In this document: piece by piece, positions 25,867-33,996 of the stretch
Layout of the letters: each line of letters begins with the position of its first letter
Numbering within the stretch: the stretch's first letter is position 1
Source of the DNA: Chloroflexota bacterium
GTDB taxonomy: Bacteria; Chloroflexota; Anaerolineae; J102
DNA length: 64,000 bases
Direction: 5' to 3'
Assembly: GCA_029782215.1 (NCBI GenBank)
Contig: JAKOVD010000110.1
Span: 1-64,000 of the forward strand
The notes under the pieces: model-generated
The model's input: only the letters and a program-made list of their open reading frames with translations
Told to the model about the DNA's origin: nothing
Databases searched by the model: none
Translations under genes and position numbers: made by a program

Positions 25867-27102
25867 ATGCTCCCTGTCGAAGAACAACTCGCCATTCTCA
25901 TGCGCGGCGTCGACTTTGGCGACGCCCAAACGTACAAAAACATGGAGGCCGAGCTCCGCGACCGCCTGGCCCGAAGCATCGCCAGCGGCAGGCCTCTGCG
26001 TGTCTACTGCGGCTACGACCCCACCTCGCCTGACCTGCACCTGGGCCACACCGTTTCGATGCGCAAGCTGCGGCAGTTCCAGGACCTTGGCCATGAGGTG
26101 GTGTTCCTGATCGGTAGCTTCACCGCCCTGATCGGCGACCCCAGCGATAAGGACGCCGCCCGGCCGCAGCAGAACGAAGAGCAGGTGGCCGCCAAGGCCA
26201 AGACCTACACCGACCAGGCTTTCCGCGTGCTCGACGCCGAACGCACCAGGGTCATGTACAACGGCGAGTGGTTAAGCAAACTCACCTTCAAGGACGTCAT
26301 CGGCCTGGCCAGCAATTTCACCGTGCAGCAGTTCCTGGCCCGTGACAAATTCGCCAAGCGCTACGCCGACGGCGACGCCATCTGGCTGCACGAGTTCTTC
26401 TACGCCCTGATGCAGGGCTATGACGCCGTGGCGCTGCGGACCGATGTCCAGCTTGGCGGCTCGGAGCAGCTCTTCAACCTGATGGTCGGACGCCGGCTCA
26501 TGGAAGCGTTCGGCTTGCCGCCGCAGATCGCGCTCACCTTTCCGATCCTCGTCGGCACCGATGGCCACCTTCGCATGAGCAAGAGCACGGGCAACTACAT
26601 CGGCATCGCCGAACCCGCCGAGGACATGTACGGCAAGGTGATGTCGATCCCCGATCACGCCATGCGCAACTATGCCGACCTGGTCACTTCCTGGCACCCG
26701 GACCATATCGCGCAGCTCTTTGGCGACCTCGACGGGGGGCGTCTTCACCCGCGCGACCTCAAGATGGCGCTGGCTCGTGAGATCACGGGCCTCTTCCATG
26801 ACGCCGGGGCCGTTGAAGCGGCCGAACAACACTTCGTGCGCACGATCCAGCGCAAAGAGCTTCCCGCCGACATGCCCATCCTGGTCGTCAAACCCGGCGA
26901 TACCCTGGTCGATCTGCTCGAACGGGGCGGCATGGTGCCCAGCCGCAGCCAGGCGAAGCGGGACATCCAGGGCGGGGGGGTCCGTCTCGACGGCGCCGTC
27001 GTCACCGATGACAAGATGCAGCCGGCGCCGGGTCCCGCGGGCATCGTGCTGCAGAAGGGTAAACATCGCTTCCTTCGCCTGGTGGCGGGAGATGGCGCCT
27101 AA
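25867..27102 (+). CDS. tyrS: Tyrosyl-tRNA synthetase
   Basis: A 411-residue class I aminoacyl-tRNA synthetase charging tRNA-Tyr. HIGH-equivalent [10 protein letters not shown] (His58, His61), tyrosine-pocket residues in [26 protein letters not shown], and the KMSKS loop as [12 protein letters not shown] near 238. The C-terminal S4 RNA-binding domain runs from about 345 ([29 protein letters not shown]). The spacing [11 protein letters not shown] and the [13 protein letters not shown] insert fit the type-2 (TyrRS2-like) bacterial group. It opens the segment that continues with lutABC. Confidence 0.95.
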   Translation: MLPVEEQLAILMRGVDFGDAQTYKNMEAELRDRLARSIASGRPLRVYCGYDPTSPDLHLGHTVSMRKLRQFQDLGHEVVFLIGSFTALIGDPSDKDAARPQQNEEQVAAKAKTYTDQAFRVLDAERTRVMYNGEWLSKLTFKDVIGLASNFTVQQFLARDKFAKRYADGDAIWLHEFFYALMQGYDAVALRTDVQLGGSEQLFNLMVGRRLMEAFGLPPQIALTFPILVGTDGHLRMSKSTGNYIGIAEPAEDMYGKVMSIPDHAMRNYADLVTSWHPDHIAQLFGDLDGGRLHPRDLKMALAREITGLFHDAGAVEAAEQHFVRTIQRKELPADMPILVVKPGDTLVDLLERGGMVPSRSQAKRDIQGGGVRLDGAVVTDDKMQPAPGPAGIVLQKGKHRFLRLVAGDGA

Positions 27103-27147
27103 CATCGGGATGCGGGACCTCCTGTCCGCGGCAGCCGGTCCTGTGCC

Positions 27148-27852
27148 ATGACCGTCGCCCTGCTCCCCTCCTGTTGGGCCCAGGCTTTCCGGCCCGGACT
27201 GGTGACGGCGGTCCGGCAGGTCGCCGGCCTACTGGGTCTTGACCTCGTCGTCCCCAAAACACAGACCTGCTGCGGCCTTCCCGCCTGGGACGCCGGTCAG
27301 TTGAACGCCGCTCGTGTCGCCGCGCTCCGCACGCTTGACGTCTTCAGCGCCGCCGACCACGTCGTCGCACTCTCGCCGGCCTGCCTGCGCATGTTGCAGC
27401 AGCACATCCCCGCGCTTCTCGACGGGCAGCCCGCAGGGGCGGCGGCGCGGGATCTGGCCGCACGCAGCGGCACATGGCTGGCCTTCCTGGCCGGAAACGC
27501 CAGCGTGGAACGCCTTCAGCTCAGTCACGAAGGACCCATTGCCCTGTTCGAGCCCTGCATGGACGGCGATCTTGCCAGCGCCCGGCGCCTCCTCGCACAG
27601 GTCAACGGTGCGACGTTCCTGGCCACGCACGGCCAGCAGTGCTGCGGCTGGGGCGCCAACCTGCCCTGGCGCCATCCCCACGTCAGCGCAGCGATGGCCG
27701 GTCCTACTGTCACTGACCTGGTCATGGGTGGCGCCCGGCTTGTCCTCACGACCGACGTTGGCTGCTTGCTGCACCTCGACCCCCTCCTGACAGCAGCCGG
27801 TGGTCCGCGCATCCTCCACGTCGCCGAATTTCTGGCCCTTGCCAGCGCTTAG
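27148..27852 (+). CDS. lutA: Lactate-utilisation Fe-S oxidoreductase subunit, LutA-like
   Basis: A 234-residue CCG-domain protein (two CCG-type cysteine motifs: QTCCGLPAWDAG and QQCCGWGANLP, with PSCW and EPCMDGD as partner Cys). In the LutABC complex, LutA supplies non-cubane Fe-S or heterodisulfide-reductase-like cofactor binding for oxidation of L-lactate to pyruvate. The first motif lacks the usual extended spacing of GlpC proteins, typical of the LutA branch. It starts 45 bases after tyrS; the next gene begins 29 bases after its stop. Confidence 0.88.
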   Translation: MTVALLPSCWAQAFRPGLVTAVRQVAGLLGLDLVVPKTQTCCGLPAWDAGQLNAARVAALRTLDVFSAADHVVALSPACLRMLQQHIPALLDGQPAGAAARDLAARSGTWLAFLAGNASVERLQLSHEGPIALFEPCMDGDLASARRLLAQVNGATFLATHGQQCCGWGANLPWRHPHVSAAMAGPTVTDLVMGGARLVLTTDVGCLLHLDPLLTAAGGPRILHVAEFLALASA

Positions 27853-27880
27853 CGAACGGCGCCCCTACCGCTTCCTCGCC

Positions 27881-29089
27881 ATGCTCGCCGATCGCTACAC
27901 CCGCAACGCCCTCCAGCGTCTGTATCTCTACCGTGCCCGCGGCGTCGCTCAAGCTTCGCCAGACACCGCACAGGCAGCCGTCGCCCGCCAGCGCGTGCTC
28001 GACGACCTGGGGTCCTACCTGCGCCAGATGGAGTCGCAGGCTGTGGCGAACGGCGTCAGCGTCCACTGGGCCGACGACTTCCAGGAGGCAGACCGCTTTG
28101 TCGTCAACCTCCTGCGGGCGTCAGGCAGCACGGCGGCACTTCGCAATCATGCCCCGCTGCTCGACGAGATCGCGGTGGATCGGGCTGCCGCGGCCAACCA
28201 GATCGACATGCAGCCGTTGTCGCCGGGCGACCTGTACGTGCAGTTGGTCGGCAGCCGCCCCTCGCATCCTGTCTTTCCGGCGGCCCACCTGCGCCGCGAG
28301 GACGTCAGCGCCGCGGCGCACGCCCAGTGGCGGGTTCCCGTCACGTATGACACCGAGCTGCTGGCGCGTTCCGCCTTCCTCAGGCTCCGGCCTGCGCTTC
28401 TCGATGCCAAGGCCGCCGTCATTGGCCTCAACTTCGCCGTGGCCGCCACCGGCTCGCTGGTGTGTCTGGACAACGATGGCCATAACGCCGGCCTTGTCAG
28501 CCTGGCTGACCACGTGATCTGCCTGTTGGGCATTGACCGGGTGGTGGCCAATCTCGCCGATCTTCATCTCCTCATCAGCGCTTATGCTCAAAGCGCCTGG
28601 GGACGACCTCTGCCCTCCTATGTCACCCAGGTGACAGGGTCGGATGCTGGCGGGCACAAGCAGCAAGTCGACCTCATCCTCGTGGACAACGGGCGGAGCC
28701 GGCTCTTGGGCGGCCCGTTTGCGCCGGCGCTGCGCTGCATCGACTGCGGCGCCTGCCACAACATCTGCCCCGTGTTCCGGCAGGTGGGAGGCGCTGGCTA
28801 CGGCGCCGCTGCCCGCACCGGTCCGATCGGCGCCGTCACCAACCCGGTCGTCGTCCGCGCCCGGGCGGCCAACCTGCAGCCTTTCCTCAGCAGCGGCTGC
28901 AACGCCTGCGCGCCGGTCTGTCCCGTGGGCATTGACCTGCCGGGTCTGCTCCACGACCAGCGCGTCCGCCAGGCTCCCAGGACTGCCCTGAAGGAGAAGG
29001 GCGCATTCTGGGTGTGGCAGCAGCTCCTTTCGCACCCGCAGCTCTTCCACCAGGCGCTCCGCCTGGCGCGCCGGATACGCATGCGCTGA
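27881..29089 (+). CDS. lutB: Lactate-utilisation Fe-S/LUD protein, LutB-like
   Basis: A 402-residue protein combining a LUD domain (ending VAATGSLVCLDNDGHNAGLVSLADHVICLLG) with a C-terminal ferredoxin domain carrying two [4Fe-4S] motifs (CIDCGACHNICPV, and CNACAPVCPVGIDLPG). Electrons from lactate oxidation would pass through these clusters. The frame is open from 27800, but the ATG at 27881 starts at the conserved LADRYTRNALQR. At 402 residues it is shorter than typical LutB, which runs to about 470. Part of the lutA-lutB-lutC operon. Confidence 0.9.
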   Translation: MLADRYTRNALQRLYLYRARGVAQASPDTAQAAVARQRVLDDLGSYLRQMESQAVANGVSVHWADDFQEADRFVVNLLRASGSTAALRNHAPLLDEIAVDRAAAANQIDMQPLSPGDLYVQLVGSRPSHPVFPAAHLRREDVSAAAHAQWRVPVTYDTELLARSAFLRLRPALLDAKAAVIGLNFAVAATGSLVCLDNDGHNAGLVSLADHVICLLGIDRVVANLADLHLLISAYAQSAWGRPLPSYVTQVTGSDAGGHKQQVDLILVDNGRSRLLGGPFAPALRCIDCGACHNICPVFRQVGGAGYGAAARTGPIGAVTNPVVVRARAANLQPFLSSGCNACAPVCPVGIDLPGLLHDQRVRQAPRTALKEKGAFWVWQQLLSHPQLFHQALRLARRIRMR

Positions 29090-29094
29090 CGGCC

Positions 29095-29736
29095 ATGTCA
29101 CGCGAAACCATCCTTTCCCGTCTGCCCCGCGCGGCCCCGCTCGCCGGGCCGCCTGCCTCTCCTCCTGCTCGCGCCGGAGCGGACATCGATCCGGCCGCCT
29201 TTGCCGCAACCTTCCTCGCAGCCTGGCAAAGCCTGGGTGGCGCCTGCGAGTACCACACCAGCATGCCGGCCGCACGTCTGGCGCTGCTCCTGCGTCTGCG
29301 TTCGCTTGGCCACAGCGAAGTGCTCACCTGGGCGCCTGCCGAGCTTCCAGTGCCTGGGCTGCAGGAGGCCGCTTCTGATGCGGGGTTCACCCTGGCGCCG
29401 GCGGGACCGGACAACCCCCGGTTGGACTTCGCCGTGGGACTGGTCGGCGTCGATGCCGCGCTCGCGGCTACCGGCTCCCTGGTCCTGGTGCCGCACCCAC
29501 AGCGCTCATGGCTTCCGGCCCTGCTGCCCGTCAACCTCATCGCCCTCGTTCTCACCTCCCAGCTCCATGCGAACCTGGATGCCTGGCGCCAGACCTGGTT
29601 GGCGGATGGGCGCGCCGGGGCCGTGGCAGGGGCGCTGATCATCACCGGTCCCAGCGTCACCACTGACCTGGAGCTGCAGCCCATTCGCGGCGTGTTCGGC
29701 GCCGGGCAGGTCCACCTCATCCTGATCCAGGACTGA
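29095..29736 (+). CDS. lutC: Lactate-utilisation LUD-domain protein, LutC-like
   Basis: A 213-residue LUD-domain protein. The frame is open upstream, but ATG 29095 (5 bases after the lutB stop) begins MSRETILSRL, the usual LutC start. The domain signature ALAATGSLVLVPHPQRSWLPALLPVNLIALV and the terminal ITGPSVTTDLELQPIRGVFGAGQVHLILI match the family's end, where the C-terminal Gly-rich turn closes the fold. It is the third subunit of the L-lactate oxidation complex. No LutR-type regulator is adjacent. Confidence 0.9.
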   Translation: MSRETILSRLPRAAPLAGPPASPPARAGADIDPAAFAATFLAAWQSLGGACEYHTSMPAARLALLLRLRSLGHSEVLTWAPAELPVPGLQEAASDAGFTLAPAGPDNPRLDFAVGLVGVDAALAATGSLVLVPHPQRSWLPALLPVNLIALVLTSQLHANLDAWRQTWLADGRAGAVAGALIITGPSVTTDLELQPIRGVFGAGQVHLILIQD

Positions 29737-29756
29737 CGTCGGGCCGAAACGTATGG

Positions 29757-31997
29757 TCAGGAGTTGCCCTCTCCTGTCGCGAACACAAGACCCTTCTCCC
29801 CCGCTGTCACGCGCACTAAAGTGCCCGGCGCCATATCGCCCTGGAGCATCGCGTCGGCCAGCGGCTCCCGCAGATGCTTCTGCAGAATGCGCCGCAGGGG
29901 CCTCGCCCCCCATTCGGGATGGTCGTTCTGCGCCAGCAGCCAGGTACGGGCGCCCGCATCGACTTCCAGCCTCAGTCCGCGCGGGGCCAGCAGCTCGGCC
30001 TCCTTGTTCAACATGAGGTCGAGAATCTGCCGCAGGTCGTCCGGCGACAGCGCATGGAAGATGATGATCTCGTCCAGACGGTTCAGGAACTCCGGCCGGA
30101 AGAACCCGCGCACCGCCTCCATGACCCGATTCCGGTCCTGTTCGTCGACCAGGGGCTCGGTCAGGAACTCCGACCCCAGGTTGCTGGTGAGGATGAGCAC
30201 CGCCTCGTTGAAGTACGAGGTGCGCCCCTGGCCGTCGGTCAGCCGTCCTTCCTCCATCATCTGCAGCAGCAGGTCCAGCACCCGGGGATGCGCCTTCTCG
30301 ACTTCGTCGAAGAGCACGATGCTGTAGGGCTTTTGGCGGATGTAGTCGGTGAGCTGGCCGCCGCCCTCGTAGCCGACGTACCCAGGCGGGGCGCCGATCA
30401 GGCGGGCCGCCGCGTGCTCCTGCTGGTACTCGCTCATGTCCAGTTCCAGCAGCGCCGTTTCGTCTCCGAACATGAACTCGGCCAGAGCCTTGGATAACTC
30501 GGTCTTGCCAACGCCAGTCGGCCCCAGGAACAGGAACGAGCCGATGGGACGTTTCGGATCCTTCAGGCCCACGCGTGCGGTCTTGACCGCCCTGGACACC
30601 GCCAGCACGGCGTCGTCCTGCCCTATGATGCGTTGGCGCAGCGCCTCCACCATGCCGGCGTACTTCGCCCTCTCGTCGGTCCCCAGGCGCGAGATCGGAA
30701 TGCCCGTCATCAGGCTCAGGGCCAGGGCGATGTCCTCGTCATCGAGCTGCGTGCCGTCGCCGGCCGCAGTGGGACGGAACGGGTTCTGCTGCTGCGCGCC
30801 CGCCCGCACCAGCGCGCAGCTCCGGTGCAGAAGCTGGAGCGCCGAAGCCGGCAGCGGTGTCTCCGTCAGGTAACGCTTTGCATAAGTCGCCGTCGTTTCC
30901 AGGCAGCTCGCGCTCAGGTGCAGACCGTACTCGGCCTCGATGTGCGGCTGGTGCACCGCCAGAATGGCCGCCGTTTCCTTCACGCTCGGTTCAGGCACCT
31001 CGAGCCGCTGGCTGTTCTCCGTGATGGCCGGCGTCTTGGCCACGAACTTGTCGAAGTCTTCCTGCCGCAGCGTACCGATGACAACCGGGTCCGTCGCCAG
31101 AAAGGCCTTCAGCAGCCCCTTCTCCGCTTTGGGAAAGACCGCGTCCAGCATCCCTCCCAGGAAACGCTGGATGCCGGGGATGAACAGGATGCCTCCCTGC
31201 GCCTGGCGGGCGCCCGCTTCAAGCGCCTGGGCGGCGTCCACCAGGAGCGCTGTCTCGGTGACGGTCACCACCGATTTCAGGCCCGAGGGGCCTTTGCCCT
31301 CCGCGATCAGCAGGCCCAGTGATTCCACCAGCGAGCGCTTGCCCACGCCTGGGGGCCCGATCAACAGGACGTGCCGGTGGCCCGCCAGCGCCAACAGGGT
31401 GCTCAGGTCACGCAGCAGGTCCTGGCGGTAGTACACGGGCTTCAACTCCCCCGCCTTGGCCTGCGCCACCAGGTCGCTGGCCGTCTGCCGCTTCACCGCC
31501 GCCGCCTGCATGAGCTGGTCGGTCATGGCCGCCGGTGTGACGCCGTAGCGCTGCAGAAGGGCGCTGGTGCTCACACCCCGTTCCGCCATGGCGCCCAGGG
31601 CATGGTGGGTACCCACCTGCACCTCGTCCAGGGCTTGCGCGATGCCCCTGCCCTCGTCCAGAACGATGATCATCTCATCCGACAGCGGCACTTCGCCGCT
31701 GTCAGTGATGAAGCCGAGCTTGCCATCCCGGCCCTGACGCAAGCGCGCCATCTGCTCCACCGTCTGGGTGAACTGCTTGAGATCGAAACCGCGCTCCCGG
31801 CTGAGAAGCTGCAGCACCCGGTTGGCGTTGTAGACCTCGCTGCCCGTGAAGGTATAGAGCAGCACCTCCGGCGTGAGAATGCGCTGTCCAAACGCCTTCA
31901 TCGCCTTGGCAGCTTCGTTGAGGGCCGCTGCCAGCTCTGGTGCGGGGATATCAGGATTGAGCGTGGTCACCACAACCTGCCTTGAACAAGAGTCCAC
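29757..31997 (-). CDS. ClpC/ClpB-like AAA+ ATPase with a degenerate first nucleotide-binding domain
   Basis: A 746-residue Clp/Hsp100 protein starting at GTG 31997. Two N-terminal Clp-N-type repeats (about 25-165) precede NBD1, which keeps Walker A (GPPGVGKRS, 214-222) but has LFIPGIQ (271-277) where LFIDEIH is expected and ITENSQ where the Arg-finger ALERRFQ is expected. NBD2 is intact: GPTGVGKTE (492-500), VLFDEVEKAH (561-570), sensor GVFRPEFLNRLDE-like region. There is no ClpB middle domain and no obvious IGF/LGF loop for ClpP. It probably unfolds or remodels proteins using NBD2 only. It begins 15 bases after the SCO1664-family gene. Confidence 0.88.
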   Translation of the reverse strand: MDSCSRQVVVTTLNPDIPAPELAAALNEAAKAMKAFGQRILTPEVLLYTFTGSEVYNANRVLQLLSRERGFDLKQFTQTVEQMARLRQGRDGKLGFITDSGEVPLSDEMIIVLDEGRGIAQALDEVQVGTHHALGAMAERGVSTSALLQRYGVTPAAMTDQLMQAAAVKRQTASDLVAQAKAGELKPVYYRQDLLRDLSTLLALAGHRHVLLIGPPGVGKRSLVESLGLLIAEGKGPSGLKSVVTVTETALLVDAAQALEAGARQAQGGILFIPGIQRFLGGMLDAVFPKAEKGLLKAFLATDPVVIGTLRQEDFDKFVAKTPAITENSQRLEVPEPSVKETAAILAVHQPHIEAEYGLHLSASCLETTATYAKRYLTETPLPASALQLLHRSCALVRAGAQQQNPFRPTAAGDGTQLDDEDIALALSLMTGIPISRLGTDERAKYAGMVEALRQRIIGQDDAVLAVSRAVKTARVGLKDPKRPIGSFLFLGPTGVGKTELSKALAEFMFGDETALLELDMSEYQQEHAAARLIGAPPGYVGYEGGGQLTDYIRQKPYSIVLFDEVEKAHPRVLDLLLQMMEEGRLTDGQGRTSYFNEAVLILTSNLGSEFLTEPLVDEQDRNRVMEAVRGFFRPEFLNRLDEIIIFHALSPDDLRQILDLMLNKEAELLAPRGLRLEVDAGARTWLLAQNDHPEWGARPLRRILQKHLREPLADAMLQGDMAPGTLVRVTAGEKGLVFATGEGNS

Positions 31998-32012
31998 CCG
32001 GCCTGGCGGGGC

Positions 32013-32768
32013 CTAGATCGGTGGCCAGGGATGGTTGCGCCGGTTGGGATCAGGATAAGGGAACTCGGCGCTTTCGATCAGTTCCTCCAGCCTTCGCCGT
32101 AGGGCCGACACTTCGCCGCGGCTGAGAAGCTGGCGCAGGTTCTCGCCCAGGGCCTCTGACGGCGCCAGTTGGGCGCTGAGGCGCTCCAGGTCGGCCAGCA
32201 GGGTCGGCGGAATGGGCTCCCCGGCGAAGTCCCAGATCACCGTGCGGAGCTTGGCCTCGACGTGAAAGCAAATGCCGTGGTCAATGGACCAGATGTGGTC
32301 CTGTCCGTCCAGCAGGCAGTGTCCGGCCTTGCGGTCGGCATTGTTGATCACGATATCGAACAGCGCCACCCGCCGGAAATCGTCCCCGTGCCTGGGCTGC
32401 ACATTGAAGTAGTGCTGTTCCGGGTCTGCATCGATGTAGACCTGCAGCGTCCCCGGCCCATGCGGCCCCTTGCGCAGGACCGTGGGCGGGACCAGCCGCC
32501 AGCCGAGAGACTCCGACACCAGGAAGGCCGCGTACTCGCGCAGGTAAAGCGTGCCGGCGGGGAAGTCCCACAGCGGCCTTTCTCCGCGCCGCGGTTTGTA
32601 GACGGCGTAAACAGACTCGTCATCGCAGTGAAGCCGCGCCAGCAGCGCGTAGTTGGAGCTCCACGGTATGATCCCGACCTCCTCTACCTCACCTTCGGCC
32701 AGCAGACGAAGCGCCGTGGCAAAATCGATCGCCCGCGTCGCCTCGGGCTCACCGGCCGTCCCTGTCAT
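32013..32768 (-). CDS. SCO1664-family protein (PI3/PI4-kinase-like fold)
   Basis: A 251-residue cytosolic protein of the SCO1664 family (TIGR03843), related to phosphatidylinositol 3/4-kinase-like folds. Visible are the substrate-binding-like strand YAVYKPRRGERPLWDFP with the Lys, the catalytic-loop-like IVINNADRKAGHCLLD and the metal-binding-like SIDHGICFH. Members are encoded next to DUF3090 and a phosphoglycerate-mutase-like gene in actinobacteria; the joint role is unknown. The ATGA overlap with the DUF3090 gene points to coupling. Confidence 0.82.
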   Translation of the reverse strand: MTGTAGEPEATRAIDFATALRLLAEGEVEEVGIIPWSSNYALLARLHCDDESVYAVYKPRRGERPLWDFPAGTLYLREYAAFLVSESLGWRLVPPTVLRKGPHGPGTLQVYIDADPEQHYFNVQPRHGDDFRRVALFDIVINNADRKAGHCLLDGQDHIWSIDHGICFHVEAKLRTVIWDFAGEPIPPTLLADLERLSAQLAPSEALGENLRQLLSRGEVSALRRRLEELIESAEFPYPDPNRRNHPWPPI

Positions 32769-33289
32769 TGCACGTAGTGCTTGCCGTGTCCGTTGGACTT
32801 GGGGCAGAAATGGCCGCCCGGATCGATGGGCTGGCCGCAGAACGGGCAGATCGGACGGCCACCGGCCACGACATCCAGAATGTGGTGGGCAAACGCAAAG
32901 GCCAGCGCCCGCGACACGGTGAACCGCGCCGTCTCTGCCAGGTCACCTTCGTCCGCCAGCTCCTGCAGGACGAGCACGATACGGTCGTCATCCTCCTCAT
33001 AACCGACGCCCAACTGCGCTATCCGCCAGACAGGCACCATCGGTTCGACGAGATCAAAGTCATAGCCGGCATCGAGATCGGGCACCGGCCGCTCGAACGC
33101 GTCGCCGATCTGGTCCAGCAGCGAGAGGAGACCTTCGCCGAGCGACCGCATCTGCTCCTTCTCACAGATCATAGAAACATACTCAATGCCCCGCCCGGCC
33201 TGAAAGTAGAAGGTGCGGCGGCCCGGCTCGCCAATCGTGCCAATGGTCAGGTGATCGGCTGGGTCGAAGTCGTAGGTGAATTCAGACAT
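32765..33289 (-). CDS. DUF3090 (TIGR03847) family protein
   Basis: A 174-residue soluble protein starting at ATG 33289; the frame is open upstream, but this start yields the family's FTYDFDPADHLTIGTIGEPG opening. A beta-rich body ends in a zinc-ribbon-like C-terminus (CPFCGQPIDPGGHFCPKSNGH) with three Cys and a possible His ligand. Function unknown. It overlaps the phosphatase stop by 8 bases and the SCO1664-family start by 4 bases, making a tightly packed trio seen also in actinobacteria. Confidence 0.85.
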   Translation of the reverse strand: MSEFTYDFDPADHLTIGTIGEPGRRTFYFQAGRGIEYVSMICEKEQMRSLGEGLLSLLDQIGDAFERPVPDLDAGYDFDLVEPMVPVWRIAQLGVGYEEDDDRIVLVLQELADEGDLAETARFTVSRALAFAFAHHILDVVAGGRPICPFCGQPIDPGGHFCPKSNGHGKHYVQ

Positions 33290-33944
33290 GGCTCTCAGGG
33301 CTCTTGTTTTCTTCCGCCGGCTTCTCCGGCGGCGATGGCGGACAAAGGTCGCCGGTGTCGTTGACGCACACCACTCGCGGTCCGTGAGCGCCAAAGCGCA
33401 CGATGCTCACAGAACCCGGCGCCACCTCAATGCGCTGGTAGAGGTCGAGGTGGGCGCCGAAACAGTGTACCAGCACCGCCCGGATGGGATCGGCGTGCGA
33501 ACAAATGATGACGTTCTGATCGGGATGCAAGGCGGCGATCCGGTGCACGGCCTCCACGGCGCGATACTGCATGGCTCGCAGGCTCTCGCCCCCCGGGAAG
33601 TGGGCAAAGCTTGGGACCGACTGCACGACCTTCCACAGGTCCTGCTTGGTCAGATCCTCGATCGCCTGGCCCTGCCAGTCACCGTAGTCGCTCTCCAGCA
33701 GCGCCTCCTCGAACTGCAGCGGCAGCCGGTGCGGCGCCGCCACGATCTCGGCAGTCTCGTGGCACCGCTCCAGCGGCGAACTATAAACGGCGGCGATGGG
33801 CCAGGCGGCGAGGCGCCCGGCCACCCGGCGCGCCTGCGAACGCCCGGTCTCGTTGAGGTGGACGGCAGGGATACGCCCGGCGAGCTTCCTGGAGCGCACC
33901 CAGTCGTTTTCGCCGTGCCGGATCAGGAGGATCGTCGTGGGCAT
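33282..33944 (-). CDS. Histidine phosphatase family protein (MSMEG_4193-like)
   Basis: A 220-residue phosphoglycerate-mutase-fold phosphatase with the RHG motif in LLIRHGENDWV (the phosphohistidine His10), Arg/His partners in YSSPLERCHETAE and a second catalytic His in IICSHADPIRAV near 151. Family members include TIGR03848, found with SCO1664-type and DUF3090 genes. The substrate is unknown; broad phosphomonoester hydrolysis is likely. A GC-rich hairpin sits 13 bases before its start. Confidence 0.88.
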   Translation of the reverse strand: MPTTILLIRHGENDWVRSRKLAGRIPAVHLNETGRSQARRVAGRLAAWPIAAVYSSPLERCHETAEIVAAPHRLPLQFEEALLESDYGDWQGQAIEDLTKQDLWKVVQSVPSFAHFPGGESLRAMQYRAVEAVHRIAALHPDQNVIICSHADPIRAVLVHCFGAHLDLYQRIEVAPGSVSIVRFGAHGPRVVCVNDTGDLCPPSPPEKPAEENKSPESHV

Positions 33945-33956
33945 GATCAGGTGACA

Positions 33957-33983
33957 GGCGGCGCCGCGGGCTGCGGCGCCGCC
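33957..33983 (-). other. Perfect 11-bp GC hairpin between the aminotransferase and phosphatase genes
   Basis: The arms 33957-33967 and 33973-33983 pair exactly with a 5-base loop. The hairpin lies just after the aminotransferase stop and 13 bases before the phosphatase ATG. No T-tract follows, so it is more likely a processing or transcript-stability element than a terminator. Confidence 0.5.
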
Positions 33984-33996
33984 CGGTGAGCAAATG

